A DNA stretch of 64,000 nt from Methanotrichaceae archaeon (GTDB lineage: Archaea; Halobacteriota; Methanosarcinia; Methanotrichales; Methanotrichaceae): NCBI GenBank assembly GCA_013178225.1, contig JABLXE010000009.1:78966-142965 (forward strand). Direction: 5' to 3'. The notes beneath the pieces were generated by a model that ran no database searches, was not told the DNA's origin, and worked only from the letters and a program-made list of their open reading frames with translations. Below, piece after piece: positions 60,490 to 64,000 of this stretch. Position 1 is the stretch's first letter, and the number at the start of each line of letters is the position of its first letter. The position numbers and the translations under genes were made by a program.

Positions 60490-61674
60490 TCATGGCCCGG
60501 GATAAATCACATCTATGTTCTCCATATTCAGGATGAGCTTTCTCAATTCATCACAATTTATGGCACGTTTGAACTCGCTGCACATCTTAACCCTCTCTGC
60601 CAGGTCGCAGATCTCTTGGTCCTTTAGATGGTAGCCCATTCTTTCGGTAATGTACTTGAGGGCCTTGGCTCCGGTGTGCTTCCCAATGATGATGTGCCGG
60701 GCAGCACCAACCATCTCCGGAGAATAAAGCTCGTAGGTTCTGGGCTCCTCGAGAACCGCTGCTACGTGAATGCCGGATTCGTGGGCAAAGGCGTTCGAAC
60801 CCACCACCGCCTTGTTCCTGGCGATGGGAATGCCCGAGTACGACTCCACCAGCTGGGACAGGTCTTTGAGCTTGGTGAGATCGTATCTTTCAATCTGGTG
60901 ATGAATTCGCAGCGCCAGTAGAAGCTCCTCCAGGGGCGTATTGCCGCTTCGTTCTCCAATGCCGTTTACGGTGGTATGAAGCTGTTTTGCGCCCGCTTCC
61001 GCAGCGGCGATGGTATTGGCGAGTGCCAGGCCCAGGTCGTCGTGGCAGTGCATGCAAATGGGTATATTGACTGCCTTTCTAATCTCGCTGACCATATAAT
61101 AGGTAGTGCGAGGGTTCATGATGCCCACGGTATCGGCCACGCTGACGTAATCGGCATGATATTCCTCAGCTTTTTTGTAAAGTTTCTTTAAGATCTCGAA
61201 ATCCGTACGGGTGGCATCTTCAGCCGAGAACCTGACTATCAATCCGTGATCTTTGGCGTATTCAACCGTATCCAGGGCACACTTGATGGCCTCAGGACAG
61301 CTCATCCTCAGCTTGTGCTTCAGATGGAGGTCGGAGGTGGCTATGAAGACGCTGATCATATCCACTCCGCAGTCCAGGGCTGCATCCACGTCCTTTTTAA
61401 CTGATCTGGAGAGCGCCGAGATCTTGGCCTTTAGACCCTGGCTGCAAACCTCTCTTACTGCCGCACTCTCGGCTTTGGATACCACTGGAAAACCCGCTTC
61501 AATGATCTCTACGCCTATCTCGTCCAGCCGCAGGGCAATATCCAGCTTCTCGTCAGCACGGAAGACCACTCCTGGCATCTGCTCTCCGTCGCGTAGTGTG
61601 ACATCGCAGATCTCGATGTTCAGCGGAGGAGATCCCGCCAGCGCCAGAAACTGGTTCACGGAGTAGTCTTGCAT
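60490..61674 (-). CDS. Homocitrate/citramalate/isopropylmalate synthase-family enzyme (AksA-like)
   Basis: 394 residues. DRE-TIM metallolyase motifs: VTLRDGEQMPGVVF near the N-terminus, HCHDDLGLALANT for metal binding, NGIGERSGNTPLEELLLALR, and HESGIHVAAVL. Condenses acetyl-CoA with a 2-oxoacid. In methanogens AksA makes (homo)n-citrate on the way to coenzyme B; CimA makes citramalate for isoleucine; LeuA is longer because of a regulatory domain, which is absent here. The lack of that domain and close resemblance to homocitrate synthases favour AksA or CimA. Substrate needs assay. Confidence 0.88.
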   Translation of the reverse strand: MQDYSVNQFLALAGSPPLNIEICDVTLRDGEQMPGVVFRADEKLDIALRLDEIGVEIIEAGFPVVSKAESAAVREVCSQGLKAKISALSRSVKKDVDAALDCGVDMISVFIATSDLHLKHKLRMSCPEAIKCALDTVEYAKDHGLIVRFSAEDATRTDFEILKKLYKKAEEYHADYVSVADTVGIMNPRTTYYMVSEIRKAVNIPICMHCHDDLGLALANTIAAAEAGAKQLHTTVNGIGERSGNTPLEELLLALRIHHQIERYDLTKLKDLSQLVESYSGIPIARNKAVVGSNAFAHESGIHVAAVLEEPRTYELYSPEMVGAARHIIIGKHTGAKALKYITERMGYHLKDQEICDLAERVKMCSEFKRAINCDELRKLILNMENIDVIYPGP

Positions 61675-61989
61675 ATCGCGACCAATGATGATTCATTACA
61701 TAAATTGGTTTCGTAGGAATTCGATTTCCGGCAAGGGGTAGAAATGCCAATGGCTGCGATAGAGCGAATTTTTCCCTCGCCACCGCCAGGCCACAATTCC
61801 CGTTGCTCCATCCTCCTATGGTTTTATGGATTTTAAAGGGTATCTTCGATTGCCGGAACAGGGCCATGCCGGTCTTGCCGGCCGCTGAAAGCTCTGTTGC
61901 CAACTCAGATTCTTGAGCTGGTCTTAGAACCCTTCCTAAACTTATGTTAAGATAATGTTATATTCTGTGACCTAATGGAGGTAAACTCC
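61675..61989. other. Spacer between AksA-like and acyl-CoA ligase genes
   Basis: 315 bases. A TATA-like ATGTTATATTC (61953-61963) and the SD GGAGGT (61977-61982) precede the ligase start. No gene or repeat recognised. Confidence 0.5.
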
Positions 61990-63690
61990 ATGCCAGGCCA
62001 GAGCTATGCCTTCCGAGGATCGGAGAAGCCGCTCATCGGAAAGACTATCGGCGAATTGTTCGATGAGATCGTTGAGAAATACCCCGATAACGATGCATTA
62101 GTGTCGCTGCATCAGGATTTGCGGTACACCTACCGGCAATTGCGGCAGGAGGTCGATCGTGCCGCCAAAGGCTTCATCGCGCTGGGGTTTAAAAAGGGCG
62201 ACCGTCTGGCCATATGGTCCACAAACATCGCAGAATGGATAATAACCCAGTTTGCCACTGCCAAAGCGGGGATAATCCTGGTCAATATCAATCCTGCCTA
62301 CCGGACCCATGAGCTGGATTATGCCCTGAGGCAGTCGGAATCGCAGGCTTTGCTGCTGCTGGATCGGTTTAAGACCTCTGACTATGTCGAGATGTTCTAC
62401 AAAGTCTGTCCAGAGGCGCGAGAGAGCCGGCCCGGGCAGATCCGTTCGGAGAAGCTGCCATTCCTTCGCACTGCGGTCCTGCTTCGGGGTCAGAAACCTT
62501 CTGGCATGTACTCCTGGGAGCAGGTGCTGAAGATGGGCGACGAGGTGGACGACAGCATACTGCAAGAGAGAGCCGAGCAGCTGGACTTCGACGACCCCAT
62601 CAATATTCAGTACACATCTGGCACTACCGGCTTTCCCAAGGGTGTAGTGCTCACCCATCACAATATTCTGAACAACGGCTACTTCATCGGCGAGTGCATG
62701 AACTTCACTGAAAAAGACCGCCTGTGCATACCCGTCCCCTTCTATCATTGCTTTGGCATGGTGCTCTCCAATATGGCCTGTATGACACACGGAGCCACAA
62801 TGGTGCTCCCTGCGGAGTACTTCGATCCGGTCTCCACCATGAAGGGGGTCGAAAAGGAGGGCTGCACAGCTCTGCACGGTGTGCCCACTATGTTCGTGGC
62901 CGAACTTGAGCACCCTGACTTCCACAAATACGATTTCAGCACTCTTCGCACCGGCATCATGGCCGGGTCTCCGTGCCCCATCGAATTCATGAAGAAGGTT
63001 AACACTCTCATGAACATGCGTGAGGTGGTCATCACTTACGGCCAGACCGAGGCATCGCCGGGAATCACCATGTCCTCAACCGACGATCCGCTGGAGATGA
63101 GGGTTACAACTGTGGGCCGGCCCATGCCCCATACCGAGATGAAGATCGTGGACCCGAAGACCGGCAAGATGATGCCCAAAGGCGAAACAGGAGAGATCTG
63201 CGCCCGTGGTTACGCCATTATGCGCTGCTACTACAACAACCCCCATGCCACCGACCAGGTGATCGACGAGCAGGGATGGCTGCATACCGGCGATCTGGGG
63301 CAGCTGGACGAGTCTGATTACTGCAAGATCACCGGCCGGCTCAAGGATATGGTTATTCGTGGAGGAGAAAACATCTACCCGCGTGAGGTGGAGGAGTTCC
63401 TGTACACCCATCCTGCTGTCAGTGACGTGCAGGTCATAGGCGTGCCGGACCCGAAGTTCGGAGAAGAGCTCATGGCCTGGGTAAAGCTTAAGGAAGGACA
63501 GAGCGCCACCGCTGAAGAGATAAAGGCGTTCTGCAAGGGCAAGATCGCTCATTTCAAGGTTCCGCGCTACGTTAAATTTGTGGATTCCTTCCCCATGACG
63601 GTTACCGGCAAGATTCAAAAATACAAGATGCGAGAGGAGTCCATTAAGGAGCTGGGCCTCGAGGACGCGGCCAGCATGAAGACGGCCTGA
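61990..63690 (+). CDS. AMP-forming acyl-CoA synthetase (medium/long-chain-type ligase)
   Basis: 566 residues. The start ATG 61990 is 7 bases after GGAGGT; the ATG at 61975 overlaps that SD. The AMP-binding P-loop YTSGTTGFPKG (about 208-218), TYGQTEAS (A5), GWLHTGDLG (A7), GRLKDMVIRGGENIYP (A8) and the C-terminal Lys in TGKIQKYKMRE are all intact, so it is active in principle. The overall form is of fatty-acyl-CoA ligases in syntrophic and sulfate-reducing bacteria rather than of acetyl-CoA synthetases (which are about 650 residues). Methanogens do not oxidise fatty acids, so the substrate and role are unclear; transfer from bacteria is likely. Confidence 0.9.
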   Translation: MPGQSYAFRGSEKPLIGKTIGELFDEIVEKYPDNDALVSLHQDLRYTYRQLRQEVDRAAKGFIALGFKKGDRLAIWSTNIAEWIITQFATAKAGIILVNINPAYRTHELDYALRQSESQALLLLDRFKTSDYVEMFYKVCPEARESRPGQIRSEKLPFLRTAVLLRGQKPSGMYSWEQVLKMGDEVDDSILQERAEQLDFDDPINIQYTSGTTGFPKGVVLTHHNILNNGYFIGECMNFTEKDRLCIPVPFYHCFGMVLSNMACMTHGATMVLPAEYFDPVSTMKGVEKEGCTALHGVPTMFVAELEHPDFHKYDFSTLRTGIMAGSPCPIEFMKKVNTLMNMREVVITYGQTEASPGITMSSTDDPLEMRVTTVGRPMPHTEMKIVDPKTGKMMPKGETGEICARGYAIMRCYYNNPHATDQVIDEQGWLHTGDLGQLDESDYCKITGRLKDMVIRGGENIYPREVEEFLYTHPAVSDVQVIGVPDPKFGEELMAWVKLKEGQSATAEEIKAFCKGKIAHFKVPRYVKFVDSFPMTVTGKIQKYKMREESIKELGLEDAASMKTA

Positions 63691-64000
63691 GATCTCCATC
63701 TGGCAAGTTGAGCGGGGAAATACAGTGATTGCCGGAAGCATATCAAATCCCGCTCTTCATGCTTCTAGGTGCTGGGGCGATTCTTTATTCGCCATTCAAA
63801 CGCTCGTTTGAATCAAAAATTTTTGCACGCTTATGAAACTTTTCCTCGCCTCGCCTATATATTGAGCGTCTTCCGAGGATTCCTATTTACCAAGCGTTTG
63901 GGAGTTAATCTCAGAGGTTGGCACCAATTCCGTTCTAAACGCGCTCAACTTCCTTGAATAACCCTTTTTCCACATCATTCATCGATAGCTTCCGCTAAGT
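63691..64000. other. Downstream region of the acyl-CoA ligase, to window end
   Basis: 310 bases. Contains the 20-bp palindrome at 63794-63813. A plus-strand frame at 63769-63957 overlaps this palindrome and gives a basic, low-information peptide with no SD; I do not call it a gene. Confidence 0.5.
63794..63813. promoter_or_regulatory. 20-bp inverted repeat resembling a TetR/PsrA-type operator
   Basis: ATTCAAACG-CT-CGTTTGAAT: perfect 9-base arms with a 2-base centre. It fits the CAAAC-N4-GTTTG pattern of PsrA, a TetR-family regulator of fatty-acid genes, and lies 104 bases past the acyl-CoA ligase stop. It may control a gene to the right of the window. In archaea the identity of such regulators is unclear. 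Confidence 0.45.

Noticed and set aside
63769..63957. 62-codon plus-strand frame at the window end
   Set aside because: It contains the 20-bp palindrome, has no SD and no recognisable family; more likely a regulatory region.

Overview
The window reads as the chromosome of a methanogenic archaeon. The clearest markers are a methanogenic-type (class 2) seryl-tRNA synthetase, a citramalate/homocitrate-synthase-family enzyme, an archaeal histone, Orc1/Cdc6, PCNA, both primase subunits, GINS, GatE, TFS, KEOPS Pcc1 and archaeal-type ribosomal proteins. TATA boxes with leaderless starts are mixed with Shine-Dalgarno (SD) starts. Two features make Methanothrix (Methanosaeta), order Methanosarcinales, my best guess: an AMP-forming acyl-CoA ligase and a cassette of secreted proteins whose leading member has GN-rich repeats that could build a sheath or fibre. 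The genus is inference; no 16S rRNA or mcr gene is present.

Layout. 0-11 kb: housekeeping genes, mostly minus strand (TrmJ-like methyltransferase, archease-RtcB RNA ligase, a radical SAM protein, then S15-RecJ-Pcc1-SerRS), a DUF116 membrane protein, a ferredoxin and the anaerobic ribonucleotide reductase. 11-23 kb: accessory and cell-surface region with a lipoprotein, an ABC-sub-bind/pentapeptide beta-helix protein, a frameshifted GNAT acetyltransferase, an unknown 255-residue protein, an AlkD-like protein, a NosD-like beta-helix protein and a 1,444-residue lamin-tail/DUF11 surface protein. 23-31 kb: MutS-like ATPase, methyltransferase, a ThiS/MoaD-like protein that appears to start at CTG, a winged-helix regulator, a phosphoribosyltransferase divergent from TrpRS, MoaC and the NAD(P)HX repair enzyme. 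31-37.6 kb: a Cys/Pro-rich tandem-repeat protein with a frameshift, a five-gene operon of secreted proteins led by an eight-repeat curlin-like protein, and two paralogous winged-helix regulators. 37.8-40 kb: phosphate permease genes pstC-pstA without pstS or pstB.

40-58 kb is rich in information-processing genes: Orc1/Cdc6-GatE-histone on the minus strand, then TFS and PCNA-PriL on the plus strand, MoeA fused to a binding-protein-like domain, a DUF2178/XRE toxin-like pair, chorismate synthase, and a long minus-strand operon PriS-GINS-L44e-S27e-aIF2alpha-Nop10-PAC2-TldE-Prs. The GINS and RecJ-like proteins are known partners in archaeal replisomes. 58-64 kb holds a nitrilase-family hydrolase, a pentapeptide/ion-pore protein in tandem with a voltage-gated-type K+ channel, the citramalate/homocitrate synthase and the acyl-CoA ligase. 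A perfect 20-bp inverted repeat resembling PsrA/TetR operators lies downstream of the ligase.

I found no tRNA, rRNA, CRISPR array, insertion sequence or recognisable replication origin. The most interesting parts are the 32-36.3 kb secreted operon with its regulators, two genes that appear to use CTG starts, the pentapeptide fusions and two candidate structured RNAs.
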